From contig OZ037875.1 of NCBI GenBank assembly GCA_964035575.1, positions 992,001 to 1,056,000 of the forward strand: a stretch of 64,000 nucleotides of DNA, read 5' to 3'. The notes beneath the pieces were generated by a model. It saw only the letters and a list, made by a program, of their open reading frames with translations. It had not been told where the DNA came from and made no database searches. Below are positions 22,630 to 33,687 of the stretch, piece after piece. The translations under genes and the position numbers were made by a program. Numbering within the stretch: the first letter of the stretch is position 1; every line of letters begins with the position of its first letter. Source of the stretch: Rhynchopus sp. YZ270_cl-10 (taxonomy: Eukaryota; Euglenozoa; Diplonemea; Diplonemida; Diplonemidae).

Positions 22630-23821
22630 TAGGGGGTACGACTCCAGCCATTTTTTGCGCACGGAAAATTCATTTGGCATTATCTGGTCATCTCCAAGGC
22701 AACTGCGGGTGAAAAACACCCTCAGAGTGGGTCACAGGGGGCCTGTGGGTCGAAAAACGACCCAGAAGCCACCCCAGAATACAAAAAAATGGAAAAAAAT
22801 AGTGAAAAAACGGCTTTTTTCACGTTTTGGCCACTTTGGGCAAAATAGCGATTTTTCGAGAAAAAAATCAAAAACCGGGATATTTTTTGACATCACAAAG
22901 CCTCCTTTGGCACAAATATACCCCAAAAGTGGCCTGTGAGTCCATTCCAACCTGTTTTGGACATATTTGACACTTTTGGAAGTGTTTTTTTGGTGTTTTT
23001 AGGTCAAAAAAATGCCCAAGACGTCCCCAAGACATCCCCAAGACACTTTGCACACCCCCTGTTACGGTCATATTTTTTTCGTTTTTTTGCCTGAAACCCC
23101 CAAAATACCCCTCCCGGACCCCACATAGTCCCGAATATCCATCACACACCCACTCAGAGTGAGTAGAAGCACCCCAAAAAAAATATTTTTTAAAGCCCTT
23201 CAACTTCAACATGGATGCTGCCGAAACTGAAGCACAATTTTAGGGCTTTAAAAAATATTTTTTTTGGGGTGCTTCTACTCACTCTGAGTGGGTGTGTGAT
23301 GGATATTCGGGACTATGTGGGGTCCGGGAGGGGTATTTTGGGGGTTTCAGGCAAAAAAACGAAAAAAATATGACCGTAACAGGGGGTGTGCAAAGTGTCT
23401 TGGGGATGTCTTGGGGACGTCTTGGGCATTTTTTTGACCTAAAAACACCAAAAAAACACTTCCAAAAGTGTCAAATATGTCCAAAACAGGTTGGAATGGA
23501 CTCACAGGCCACTTTTGGGGTATATTTGTGCCAAAGGAGGCTTTGTGATGTCAAAAAATATCCCGGTTTTTGATTTTTTTCTCGAAAAATCGCTATTTTG
23601 CCCAAAGTGGCCAAAACGTGAAAAAAGCCGTTTTTTCACTATTTTTTTCCATTTTTTTGTATTCTGGGGTGGCTTCTGGGTCGTTTTTCGACCCACAGGC
23701 CCCCTGTGACCCACTCTGAGGGTGTTTTTCACCCGCAGTTGCCTTGGAGATGGCCAGATAATGCCAAATGAATTTTCCGTGCGTTTGGTCCCAGCCAAAA
23801 TGGCTGGAGTCGTATCCCCTA
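22630..23821. mobile_element. foldback element PAL-B, copy 2
   Basis: The ends read TAGGGGGTACGACTCCAG and its complement, with a G-run on the left and CCTAGGGGGGGGG on the right. The arms appear nearly identical to those of copy 1 (2773-3954). The central loop (about 23200-23243) is the reverse complement of the loop in copy 1, meaning the element or its loop lies the other way round. The right end has about 10 extra bases near 23783 compared with its own left arm. Confidence 0.85.
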
Positions 23822-24004
23822 GGGGGGGGGGTCTGCTTTGTTGTGTTTTTCGGAAATTAATTACTCGCTCGTAGATAGCTTCCAGCACATATATGTATGC
23901 GTTGACGCTTCCACACACACTAAAAATTACCTGTTGGTTGGTGGTGGTGCGGAGCACGGTTGGGTGAGTGAACGACGTGACACTTTCCGCTCACAAAGTA
24001 GTGT

Positions 24005-24080
24005 GCGTAAAAAAAGAACCATTTTCCTTTCTCCAGCCCTCTCTCCCTCTCTCTCTCTCTCCCCACACCCTTCAACCCCC
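24005..24080 (+). repeat. ~70-bp direct repeat, second copy at 21040-21112
   Basis: AAAAAAAGAACCATTTTCC, then TTTCTCCAGCCCTCTC, a (CT)n run, CCCCACACCCTTCAACCCCC. The two copies differ only in a CT/C-run slip. They bracket the minus-strand mobile remnant together with foldback PAL-B copy 2. The right copy is the pyrimidine-rich leader of the gene at 24222, so the left copy is probably the derived one. Confidence 0.8.
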
Positions 24081-24221
24081 CAACCCTCAACCACTTTTTA
24101 ACAGACCCCCTCTTTTCTAGCCCCCTTTTTTCCCCCTTTCCTTTCCTCCCTGTTCTTCCCTATATTCTATATTTTCTTAAGAATATTCTCCTTTATTGGA
24201 GTCTTTACCTCTTCCCATTGA

Positions 24222-27144
24222 ATGAGCGCAGGCATTGCGCGGGTTGAGGATGAACAGGACATACACGAACGATTTGGTGTTGACTTGGAACGGAAAATAA
24301 AAAAATGGCTTCGGCGGTGTATCAGCGGGGTGCGTGCCGATAAGAAACGCGAGGTTTATATGGATTTAGTGGACATCCTTCCGGAACATCGGGAGGAAGC
24401 GGAAATGGTCGATTGGACAACCTACATGCCAGTTGAAGCTGTCGCGATCATTGCTGGAAACCGCGCCTCTCAGAGACCCGCAAAGTCTGCACTCCGGTCT
24501 TCCTCATTCTCTGCACGCCGCAAACGCGAAGCGGCAACAAATAGTAGTGGCGGAAGCTTCGCACGCTCCAATACCAGCACCCCTCCAAATCGCAAAACTT
24601 CGCAACACGATATTCTTCGAAAAATCGGCTCCGCTGCAGGCCTCTCACGCAGCCAAAGCACCACCCCCGAATCCCGCACCATCCACGTACCCTACCAAAA
24701 TAACAATAACACATCAGTGCGACACCGCAGGCCTTCCCAACGGCAACAACCCCCTACATCACAGCGAATTTCTGTAAGCATCGAAAGCTCTGAAATCGAA
24801 ACCAAATCGGGGCCGACTACACCAGGATCTCCGGTAAAATTACCGAGAGCAGGGTCGGGGAGAACCTCTTCTGGACGACAAAGGCAGCCCAGAGGGATCG
24901 TAGCGGTTGAAGGGATGGCGAGGGTGGGGTCGGTGCTGTTTGCAACGGTAGGTACTTCGGCGGAGACGCCGAATAGTGATTTCATTGTAGACCAGCGTGC
25001 GCAGGTGTCGTGGTGGGTTGAGGTGGGTGACGATCTCTTTGAAGTCGCGCATCTCCGAGACAGCCGTGAATTCCCGCTCACCTCCTCGCACCTCTCCTGC
25101 ACCATCGTCTGCCGCTACGTCCTCACAGGGCTTCTCAAGGGGGATCCATACTCAGGGGATCCGGTCGAGGCTGTGACACGCAGAGTGCAGCCTGCAGAAA
25201 CACCAGGAGGTACTCCGCGCATGAGGATCCGCAACATCGCAAAAGGAGAACTCCGGGTAGGCGCAACGTTAGAGCTGCCAACGCTGAATAATCCGATCAC
25301 TGAGGTATACAGAGGGCGGAGAATGGAAGGGAAAAAAAATCACCCACGGAGAAAGAAGTATTTTTATTGAAGATGATCTGCATCGATGCCTTTCCACTGG
25401 GAAGTTATTTCATGGGGCTATTTTGCTCTATTTATTATCAATTTTTTAACCCATCACCTTAGACAACCCCAACAGCTATCCAGAAATGAAAATTCTACTT
25501 TATTTTTTTCAAATAAACCAACAACAGCTCCCCGTATGGCACTTTGTGATGCCCAAGCGCAAGCAAGGCCTCAGTGGCGACAGCACCGACTACGGCATCT
25601 CCTCCGCCTCAGACAGCCCAGACGTCTCTCTCCACGACACCTCCTACGATGAGTCAGCACTGCCCGACCCTGTCCGCGGCGACACTGTTGTCTTGCGGGA
25701 GGAGCACACCGGGTTTCTTGTCCAGGTATGGCCCATATTGACACTACCCTTCCCCCTACGACTGTGTTACAAAGAAATTCAATAAACGTAAATCTGACTA
25801 GCATTCTTTGAATGTTTTTGTGAATTATTTAGTATAGTGACCTATGCAAGCTCCATTGAAGCAATGCATTTTTTTTAGATATCTCCTCAGCCCTAATTTT
25901 CCTTTCCTTCCTTCCTCAAAGTTTTGAATATTTTTTTACCTTTGTTTCAGCTCCGCCTGTCTATGCAAGGAGGCCGTCCTCTGTGCAGTGAGGTAGGGAT
26001 TGTCGAGAGTGAGAGCAGTGTGCGGGCGGCAAGCTCGAAGCCGAAGTCGAAGCATGCGACGGGGAACCGGGCACGCAGCGGGTCGGCTAGTTCACGGTGC
26101 AGCACAGCACGCAGCCGCAGCGAAGAAGGCAGTGACAACAACGACGGCGGACCACGCGTCTCACTACGAGAGCCCTGCCGCCCCCCAGCCAAGGCACCTT
26201 CCAATCCTACCCCACGTTCCACTATCTCAGACGACATCATGGACACAATGCGCAGCTACGACCCGGAGGTATGCATTTCCGATCTAATAGACAAAAAGTG
26301 GCTTTTTGTTATCGAAGAAACAGAGCTTGGGCAAAACGCGCACACTACAGTTTACTTTGCAAAAAAATACCCATTTTTTTATACAAAAAAGTAGTGTCCC
26401 TGCACATCCTTTCCTCTCCCCCTCCCCTCCACCCCGCCACCAAAACTATTTTCTCAGCAATCACCGCCTAAACCTGAGGATGTTCCTGGTCTTGATATGA
26501 ATCGCATTGAGGCTACTCAGGACCGTTTGAGGAGGCGTCTGGAGACCACATTAGAGGAACAGGCGAAGAAGGATAAAGAGCGTCTTGACGAGATCGAACG
26601 CCTGAAGGCCCAGCAGCAACGCGAGGAGGCTGCGCGGGGTGCACGCCCCCTCCGCCGCCGCCGTGAACGGGGTGCAGGGTCTCCCACTGGTGGTCCTGCG
26701 TCACCTACTGTTGCCTCACCAATGTCCCCTTTATCACCTCAGTCAGAATCTCCAAAAACCAACAAATCTGAAGTAAGCTTCAAAGAAATTCCTTACGCAG
26801 AAGAAGACGGGCTAGAAACTACCCAAAAGCAGGCAAACAATCCACATCAAATGGACACGCTACCCCCATTCTGTGAGACAGATATCATAACTCCTGAGGT
26901 CCTCCCCGTTGAGGATGTCGAAGATAAAGAAAGCAAAAACACAGAGAACAAAGAGGACACCGTGCCGCAGAACAGATCCTCTCCACAGCTTTCTCCGAAG
27001 TCAAAGAAGGTGGTTATCCCACCACTTGCCATTAAGAGGCGGAGTGAGAAGACTGCCCCCGAAGCTAAACAGGAAAACCCCACGGTGCACAGTGCAAAAC
27101 CAGAGAAAGGGGGTGCCTGCGGAGGTGGATGTAGCATAATGTGA
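24222..27144 (+). CDS. four-exon protein with AIR9-like segment and C-terminal CaaX box, 761 aa
   Basis: Exons: 24222-25304, 25528-25725, 25951-26268 and 26458-27144. All introns are phase 0 with donors GTATAC or GTATG and acceptors CAG. Residues 1-75 are charged and helical, and 80-215 are S/T/R-rich and disordered. Residues about 230-355 form a beta-rich unit (VEGMARVGSVLFATV..., then VSWWVEVGDDLFEVA..., CTIVCRYVLTG, GELRVGATLELP). Its pattern recalls the AIR9/A9 immunoglobulin-like repeats of microtubule-linked proteins, but the match is by pattern only. The last exon has a coiled coil (about residues 550-600), a K/P/S-rich region, and ends GGACGGGCSIM. CSIM is a good farnesylation-type CaaX box, so the protein is probably anchored to a membrane. 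Confidence 0.75.
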
Positions 27145-28079
27145 TATAAAAAAAAAAGGTATAACGTGATTGTCGAGACAACAAAAGGTGCATAAAAGCT
27201 CCGTCATGTTTGCAATTTTTTTTTGGGTTTGGGGGAAGGGAAGAGGCGGGTGTCTAGCGTAAATACTGCTCTTTGTAGCGGGGCGAGGGGAGGGGAGGGG
27301 GGAAAGGAAACGAACGAAGAAGAAAGGTGTGGTTGGGGATGGCATGCGTACCTTATTTTTTTTTGTGAATTTTTTTGCACCATCTGTGTGAACATTACCC
27401 AGAAGGCTGCTGTTACGCCTGCCAAAAAAAAAAAGTTTGTGAATTCTCAAGATGTGAAAAAAATTATATAAATTCCCAAGCAGCTGTATTGAGGAGACAG
27501 GTTTTGTTTATGTTTTGTTTTTATACACCTGAGGTCCCTTAATGCTGTAGTTCTTTTGCACCAGTATTTTTATTTGAATTTTGTGTGCTTTCATCCGGAT
27601 GGCTGGCATCGTACAATGAGTCAGTCGGAGGTGCCTGCATCAATAACTATTCCTTTTTTGATTGAAAAGAATATCTTAATCACTTTTTTGTGGTGACTAA
27701 GCGCAGGTTTAAGTTCATCTGCATTGGTACTCTGTTTTTTTCTTTTTGTTCAGACGAACATTGTTCAATACAATATTTTGCCCCCCCCCCTTTTCCCCCC
27801 CCTTCTGTGTGCACATCGCCCAGAAGGCAAAGCGACACCCCCGGGTTCGATGACCTTTCGACATTCCCACAGCGAGCTTCAGTTCCTACGTTCCGCGTTT
27901 GCACTGTCTTCAAACAATGGCATTTTTTTTCGTTCTTTCGCCATTGCAAGGTTTCGTTTTTGGATTTAGACCAATTCAGTTTCAGAAAAAAAGAAACTTT
28001 TTTGGGCTTCAGCGTGAACCCGAAAACCTTGTTGCCATGCACCAAAAAAAAAATAATATAAAAAGGAAAGAAAAATAAC

Positions 28080-28115
28080 CGTAGTGCAGCTCATCCTCGG
28101 GTGTCTACACTAATA
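28080..28115 (+). repeat. hairpin repeat B, copy 5, left half (split)
   Basis: GTGCAGCTCATCCTCGGGTG and TCTACACTAATA stop at the MITE edge, and TAACCAAGTTTTCAA resumes at about 28245. It is the second repeat B copy in the window to be split by an insertion at the same CTAATA site. Confidence 0.85.
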
Positions 28116-28240
28116 CCACCTGATTTTTACCCCGCGTATAGGCGCGTATAGGCTATCAGACCCCGCGTAAAGGCTGGGAAAAATGGGTGGGGTTTGGCCT
28201 ATACGGGCCTGTACGCGCCTTTACGCGCCTATACGCGTGG
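28116..28240. mobile_element. small MITE family N, copy 1, inserted in repeat B
   Basis: It begins CCACCTGATTTTTACC and ends CTATACGCGTGG. It holds inverted GCGTATAGGCGCGTATAGG-like words. It is flanked by TA on both sides. Related elements lie at 36973-37051 and 42337-42411. Confidence 0.65.
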
Positions 28241-29336
28241 TAATATAACCAAGTTTTCAAAAAAGTAACTAAAGATAGTGGCAGCATGTCTCCTGCTACC
28301 TGCTACCAAGATTCCAAAAAAGAAAATGAAAAAACAGAAAACCCAGTAAAGCGCTGTGCAATTCCATATTACCCCCCTCCCCCTTTTTTTCACAACTCAA
28401 TGCATACCAACCTAACACCAAACACCCCCCCGGCTTTCTATTCTAGGTAGTCTGTGTTCCTTGTGCAGACCTGTCAAAAGGCGATTTTTTTTTTTATTTT
28501 TTTTTTGAAAAGTTTATTACCGTTTCGTGCTCCACCACTCAGCCTTTTGTTTTGTTTTTTTTGTGCAGTGAGATGCATTTTTTGCACCAAGGTGGGGTAG
28601 TATTGTTTTTTCTTTGCAGCTTTCCTATTCCTGTGTGTTTGTCTTTTTACCCAAAAAAAAAGCTCCCCCTTTTAGGTACACTGTTACGAGAGGGCGTATT
28701 TCAGGTCAAATTATTGGGGCGACTGTAGTACGAGAAGCTTCGGCTCAGCTAGTTCTCTTTTTGTTTTTTTTTTGTCAAATATTTCTCAAAAAAAAACCCC
28801 CCTCATCCGAGATTCAATCGGAGAAGAAAAACAGTCTCAAGGCAATACAATGCTGATTGCGGAGGGGGGAATAGGGGGTACAGGTTTTGTGCATGACGGT
28901 GAAATATATAACTTGAGTTGTGGTTTTACTGTTGGCTTACAACGGTGAAACCATAAATAAAGCCTCAAGTCAAGTCATTATTCACTCCATTGTCGTGTGG
29001 TTTGCAGTGAGATTCACATCATTTCCGGATGGCTGGAATCGTACGTGGGTCAGTTGGAGGTGTCTGTATCAATAACCACAGTTTCATGTATGAACGCTTT
29101 GTTTTCCTGCACGATAACGATTTGTGGAAACTGAGTCCCACCAGCAAATTTATCAAAAAGTAATGCGTGGGGCTCACAGCGAGGGTGTCTACATACGTTA
29201 TCAATTATTCGAATAAAACGAAAACCAAATATTTCTGCTTATCCCACTCGAGTCAGGGCTCTTTACTTATATTTTTTCCCATCTTTCTTTGAAAAGGTGT
29301 GCTTTCCTTCTATTCACCATCTGCCCTTGTCTAGCA

Positions 29337-29384
29337 CTGCTTCTTGCTTCTTGCTTCTTGCTTCTTGCTTCTTGCTTCTTGCGT
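29337..29384 (+). repeat. microsatellite, 7-bp unit CTTCTTG
   Basis: About six to seven perfect tandem copies. Confidence 0.9.
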
Positions 29385-29427
29385 TTTTTGTTTCCCTCTT
29401 ATTTTATTGATAACGAATATGATAAGG

Positions 29428-29466
29428 TGACTAAGCACGAGAGGCTTAGGATCATCTTATAAACTT
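29428..29466 (+). repeat. hairpin repeat C (representative)
   Basis: GTGACTAAGC, loop ACGAGAG, GCTTAGGATCATCTTATAAAC. CTAAGC pairs perfectly with GCTTAG. Other + strand copies lie near 8840, 10763, 11350, 20469, 27690, 30255, 30745, 33826, 34320, 42288, 44804, 47337, 51898, 52015 and 52085, with loop variants ACAGAGAG, ACACAGAG and ACAAGAG. T-runs usually precede it and T-rich DNA follows. Confidence 0.8.
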
Positions 29467-30976
29467 TTCTTTATTTTCTGCAGTGTTGGTGTTGATCAGG
29501 GGATACAGACAACCCACGGGGGAACCACGGAGAACTGTTTCGGGCCAAATTAAGATTTGCGGAGCACCTTCGGGGGAACCACGGAGAATCCGTTTGGTGA
29601 TCACACCAAGTGTACTTTAGTATCCTATCCTAGGTAAGATTACATTCTAAGAAATATCCGTTAGAAGGTGGTTTTGTCTTGTGTGTTGCTTGACCGTAGT
29701 GTGTGATGTGAGGGGAGGGGTGTTTTTTTTATTTGAAGCAACTGCCTTGCAAAGGTTGTAGGGGAGGAAATGAAAAACGTATCTGAGTGTGCCCGAATTT
29801 TTTTTGGTGAGAGCGATGTAAACACGACACAACCTTATTAGAAAAGTTTTTGGTTTTTTGTCCCTACACACTCCACAAAAAAATCCGGTGCGATCAACGA
29901 AAAAAAAAATGTTTTTCTGATTTTATCAGACTAGCTTAAACTCAGATATCAGTATGTATTTTCCCCTTCACGAACCTGACCTTCATCCGCTTTAGGGTGT
30001 CTGCACCTGATCAAATTCACTTTTTCTCCCCCAACCGGACCCTACATCACACAGACCTAATTACCCTGTGTCTTCAACAATCCCCGTTCATCTGATGAGT
30101 AGAAGCGGGAGGAGAGCATATCGAGTAAACCACGAAATGGATTGTAGGACTGCATGGTTGGGGGTCCACCCCCCCGGTATACCGGTCATTGTACCCAAGG
30201 TACACTGTTTACGAGGAGGCTGTTGTTTTTCAAGTCAACTTTTTTTTTTTTTTGGTGACTAAGCACGAAATCACGAGGCTTAGGATCATCTTATAAACTT
30301 TTGCTTTTCTTTTTTTTTTAGTGAGTGCACCGTGTGGGTAGTAGCTGTGTGTGCCTGCGTACAGCATCATCGCTGGAAAGTATCAATAAAGTGCCCCTCT
30401 GTGGTTCGATACCCCTTTGGTGATGCGGTGCCTAGTGGCAAAAAAATATTTGCTCAGTTTTGTTCTTTTTAACTTTACGATGTGTGTGTGTGCACGAGAG
30501 CGTGTTGCCTGACAGGCAGATTCACCTTTCAAGTTTATTTATTTTTTCTTTCGTTTCGTCAAATGGATTTTTTTTTTTTTGCTGCCCTTTCGTTTCGTTT
30601 CTGTTTCTGCGTATTGGGGGTTAGAGAGGGCCAGGTAACTGTACTCTGACGTACCTTTTACCCATCGGAATTCGTGCTCTATTTTGATGAGTTCTGATGG
30701 TAAAATACACCAGAATGCACAAATACATTGGTATTTTTTTTCAAGGTGACTAAGCACGAGAGGCTTGGGGTCATCTTATAAACGTTTCTTTGTATTTTTT
30801 TGGTTGTATTTGTGTTTTTGATAGCAGCAAGGAGAGATAGATACGGGTCTCAAAAAAATAAAGTAACAGTACACCAAATCGTACCGGTCTCCTAACCGAG
30901 ATTTACCTATTTCCAAAGACACTGCCCAGTTCCTTGCTTTCTCTTCTTTTTGTTTTTTCTCCTTTTTTTTATACAT

Positions 30977-31905
30977 CAGTCCTATTCGTGGTCATTTACC
31001 CCCCCCCCCCTAAATTTACCCCCCCCCCTTATTTTACCCCCTTTTTCAGAAAAAAACGGTTCAGGCCAAAATAACATGGTAATTTACCCCCCCCCCTTAT
31101 AATACCCTGTTGTGGCTGGTACTTTACCCCCCTGGGGGGGTAAAGTACCAGCCACCAGGTAATTTTTGGGTAATTATCGCCGCAACACGCCAGGTGGTGT
31201 TTTGTCACGAGTGACCTAAACCCACGAGCGAAGCGAGGGGGTTCAGGGAACGAGTGGCAAAACACCACCTGGCGTGTAATTATGGGGTAATAGTTTCACT
31301 TAGTGCAGCGCATACCTGTTTTGTTTTATGGTTTGCTGGGAGGGGCTGATGTGTTCAGCGGGTCGTACATCCGGAGACTGTAGGACTCGTCTGATTTGAA
31401 GCTGGAGACAAGCTCGAAATGAGGAAAGGGGTAAAGTGCAAATAATCTTTCACCCTGTTTTACATCACGTGTGCAGGTAGATGGGTGCAGGTGGGTACGT
31501 TTGTGCTGCGTGGGCGATACGTTTGGGACACCTCACGGAATCTGAGGCAACACCGTGATCCCTGACCAGTCATGGTTCAGGCACGGGCAGAAAGATGATG
31601 TGGATGATGTGGATCCATGATGCATGACTGCTTGCGATGTCGCAAGGAAGTGAGGAATTTTTTTCAGATGACACATTTGTCATGAGAGCATGTGTCGTCA
31701 CACTGTGTTGTGCAAAATTTTACCCCACCGTGTATGAAAAAGTCCCCCCTTCCCACCCAAAAACATGACCTAACCCATAACATGGTAATTTACCCCCCCC
31801 CCCTTACCCCCTCATTTACCCCCCCCCCTTATTTTACCCCCTTATTTCCAAAATTTCCGGTTCACCGACCCAAAGGGGGGGGGTAAATGACCACGAATAG
31901 GACTG
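30977..31905. mobile_element. 929-bp element with ~30-bp TIRs and many TTTACCCCCCC blocks
   Basis: The ends are CAGTCCTATTCGTGGTCATT followed by TACCCCCCC, and the reverse complement at 31876-31905. AT flanks both sides, a possible 2-bp duplication. The inside has a perfect hairpin at 31112-31155 (GTGGCTGGTACTTTACCCCC arm) and a second inverted repeat at 31187-31279 (CACGCCAGGTGGTGTTTTG arms), which may be a nested small element. No ORF is credible. Confidence 0.75.
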
Positions 31906-32448
31906 ATTACTTTTTTTGTTTTCCCATGCACGTTTGTGTAGTTGTTGCTGCACGGACAATAACAAAAAAATGTGACGCGCAGTTTTTTTTTGTGACAAAT
32001 TCATTTTCCCCGAACCTGAGGAAATGTTAGCTAACGTTGGTCACATTTCTCTTGAAAAGGCTACAATGTGTTCCAAGACATCGTATCTGAGACTTTTTCT
32101 GAAATCTTCTGACTGTGCATATGCATCCAAACTAATACGTGCTTCTCCTTCGATGTCCCAAAGCGGAGGGCCGGTGCCTGTGTCCACAGAGGCGTTTGCA
32201 CTTATGACTTCCATTTTTTTTGGTTGGGAGCATGTGTTCCCGGTAAAGATGTGTGCACAAGAGGCACGTATCTTACGATCTTTTCTTTTTTCTTCTGATA
32301 GTCTTCGCCCAGCTTAGCCTTCGAAGGGAAAGTATATGAAAATTGACTTTTTTTTCTCGTGGTTGTGTGTGCCAATGAAGGTGCTTCTCTAGGGGGGTTC
32401 GATAGTGGAGAAGCAGTGCACTGTCCGATGTACGGTGAGGTGTTTTTT
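31906..32448. other. intergenic, hairpin repeats G, F and M
   Basis: No gene is supported. Repeat G lies near 32180-32210 (GTGCCTGTGTCCACAGAGGC then GTTTGCACTT), repeat F near 32243-32280 and repeat M near 32378-32425 (GTGCTTCTC...GGTTCGATA...GAGAAGC). Confidence 0.6.
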
Positions 32449-33687
32449 CACGGCATCCATAAGCCCTTACTAAGGGATATGAGCTCCACCTCTTAATTTT
32501 TTAAGCCCTTGATTTTGAGATCAGCTAAAATTAAGGGCTTAATTTAAGGGCTTAATTTCTTACTAAGGGCTTACTAAGGGCTTAGTAAGAAATTAAGGGC
32601 TTAATTTAAGGGCTTACAAAAAGCTTACCAAGAGTGTACTTACCCTAGGCATACTGTGCGGGCGAGTAGAAAAAACTCGCCCATTTTTGGAGGGCGAGTT
32701 TTTTTTCGGTGGGGATTTTACCTTGGGAAAAGTGCACCTGCGAAAATATGAGTGAAATTTCATTTGCCTGCAGGTATGCTATTAACCGGCATGGCGAGTA
32801 CGTTGTACAGCGAATCTAGCCCCTACTCATGCCTTTGTGGTCCTCCATATTGTAGTGCATCTTGACAAGATGCACTACAATATGATACATACAGGACCTG
32901 AATTTGGGCGAGTTTTGGACGAATTTTGGCCGGTGTAGTCATAGACTCGATGCGAGTCGCATTCTCGGACTATTTTTGGTCTGGCGAAAAATTCTTGCAC
33001 AATTCTCGCACGATTCTCCGTGGTCACGTAACGCTAAAATCCTCCGTGATGCGAGAATTACATGCGAGAATGCGATAATGAATCTCGCATGCGAACACCC
33101 AAAACCACGAAGGAGGACGCAAGCAAGGCTTTACTGCACTTAGGTACAGGATACGTTGTCATTTTCAGGTACAAAAAAGGGTACTTTGAAGCAGTTGAGG
33201 CACACACCCGTTGCAAAATGCATCTGTACTTCATTTCTGTGGGACCCACGCTAGACCCCAAAAGCTGTAATACATATATTTCCACCTCGGGACACCAGCG
33301 GATGTGGACCGAGGTGTTTTTTGGATGTTGAGAAGGATTTTTGTCCGATTGTAGAATTTTTTCGGTAAGTGTTGCATTTGTCCCACACTCTGACGATCGG
33401 GTGACGGAATTTTGGGTGATTTTTCACAATTATCGCATTTTAATTTTGCTGAGGTCCAAAACTACCCCTATGGTCTTAGTACACTCTTAGTAAGCTCTTT
33501 GTAAGCCCTTAAATTAAGCCCTTAATTTCTTACTAAGCCCTTAGTAAGCCCTTAGTAAGAACTCTAAGCCCTTAAATTAAGCCCTTAATTTTAGAGTGCC
33601 TTAAAATTAAGGGCTTAATGTAAGAGGTGGGAGGTGGTATTTTTACCTCCGGAGGATAGGTCCTGGTAAGGGCTTATGGATGCCGTG
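32449..33687. mobile_element. 1.24 kb element with CACGGCATCCATAAG ends
   Basis: The ends CACGGCATCCATAAGCCCTTAC and its complement are flanked by T-runs, so a TT duplication is compatible but not provable. Both subterminal regions (32480-32650 and 33480-33625) are arrays of TTAAGGGCTTA/TAAGCCCTTAA words that pair with each other. The middle has GCGAGT/ACTCGC words and AGGATTTTAGCG-like segments. No ORF stands out. It belongs with the CACGG...CCGTG group by its ends. Confidence 0.75.

Larger units (their letters stand above)
27145..30976. other. 3.8 kb without a supported gene; dense in hairpin repeats
   Basis: It holds repeat D (about 27590-27650 and 29020-29085), repeat C (about 27690-27722, 29428-29466, 30255-30300 and 30745-30784), repeat B split by a small MITE (28080-28265), repeats E (28672-28705 and 30129-30241), I (about 28712-28755), F (about 30478-30535) and M (about 30385-30432), plus a (CTTCTTG)n run. 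A pair of GGGGGAACCACGGAGAA direct repeats lies at 29519-29590, inside a weak inverted repeat. Confidence 0.6.

Noticed and set aside
30060-30120. Hammerhead-like CTGATGAG core near 30093
   Set aside because: The needed GAAA segment and third stem are missing; the word occurs by chance.
30385-30432. tRNA gene suggested by GGTTCGATACC
   Set aside because: No A box at the right distance and no acceptor stem; kept only as a possible tRNA-derived repeat (M).
31186-31279. Possible CRISPR-like repeat-spacer unit
   Set aside because: Only one inverted pair is present with no regular direct repeats or spacers, in a eukaryotic setting; it is a small hairpin element.
32904-33331. ORFs of 79-89 codons
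   Set aside because: They fall inside the 1.24 kb CACGG element and look like chance open frames.
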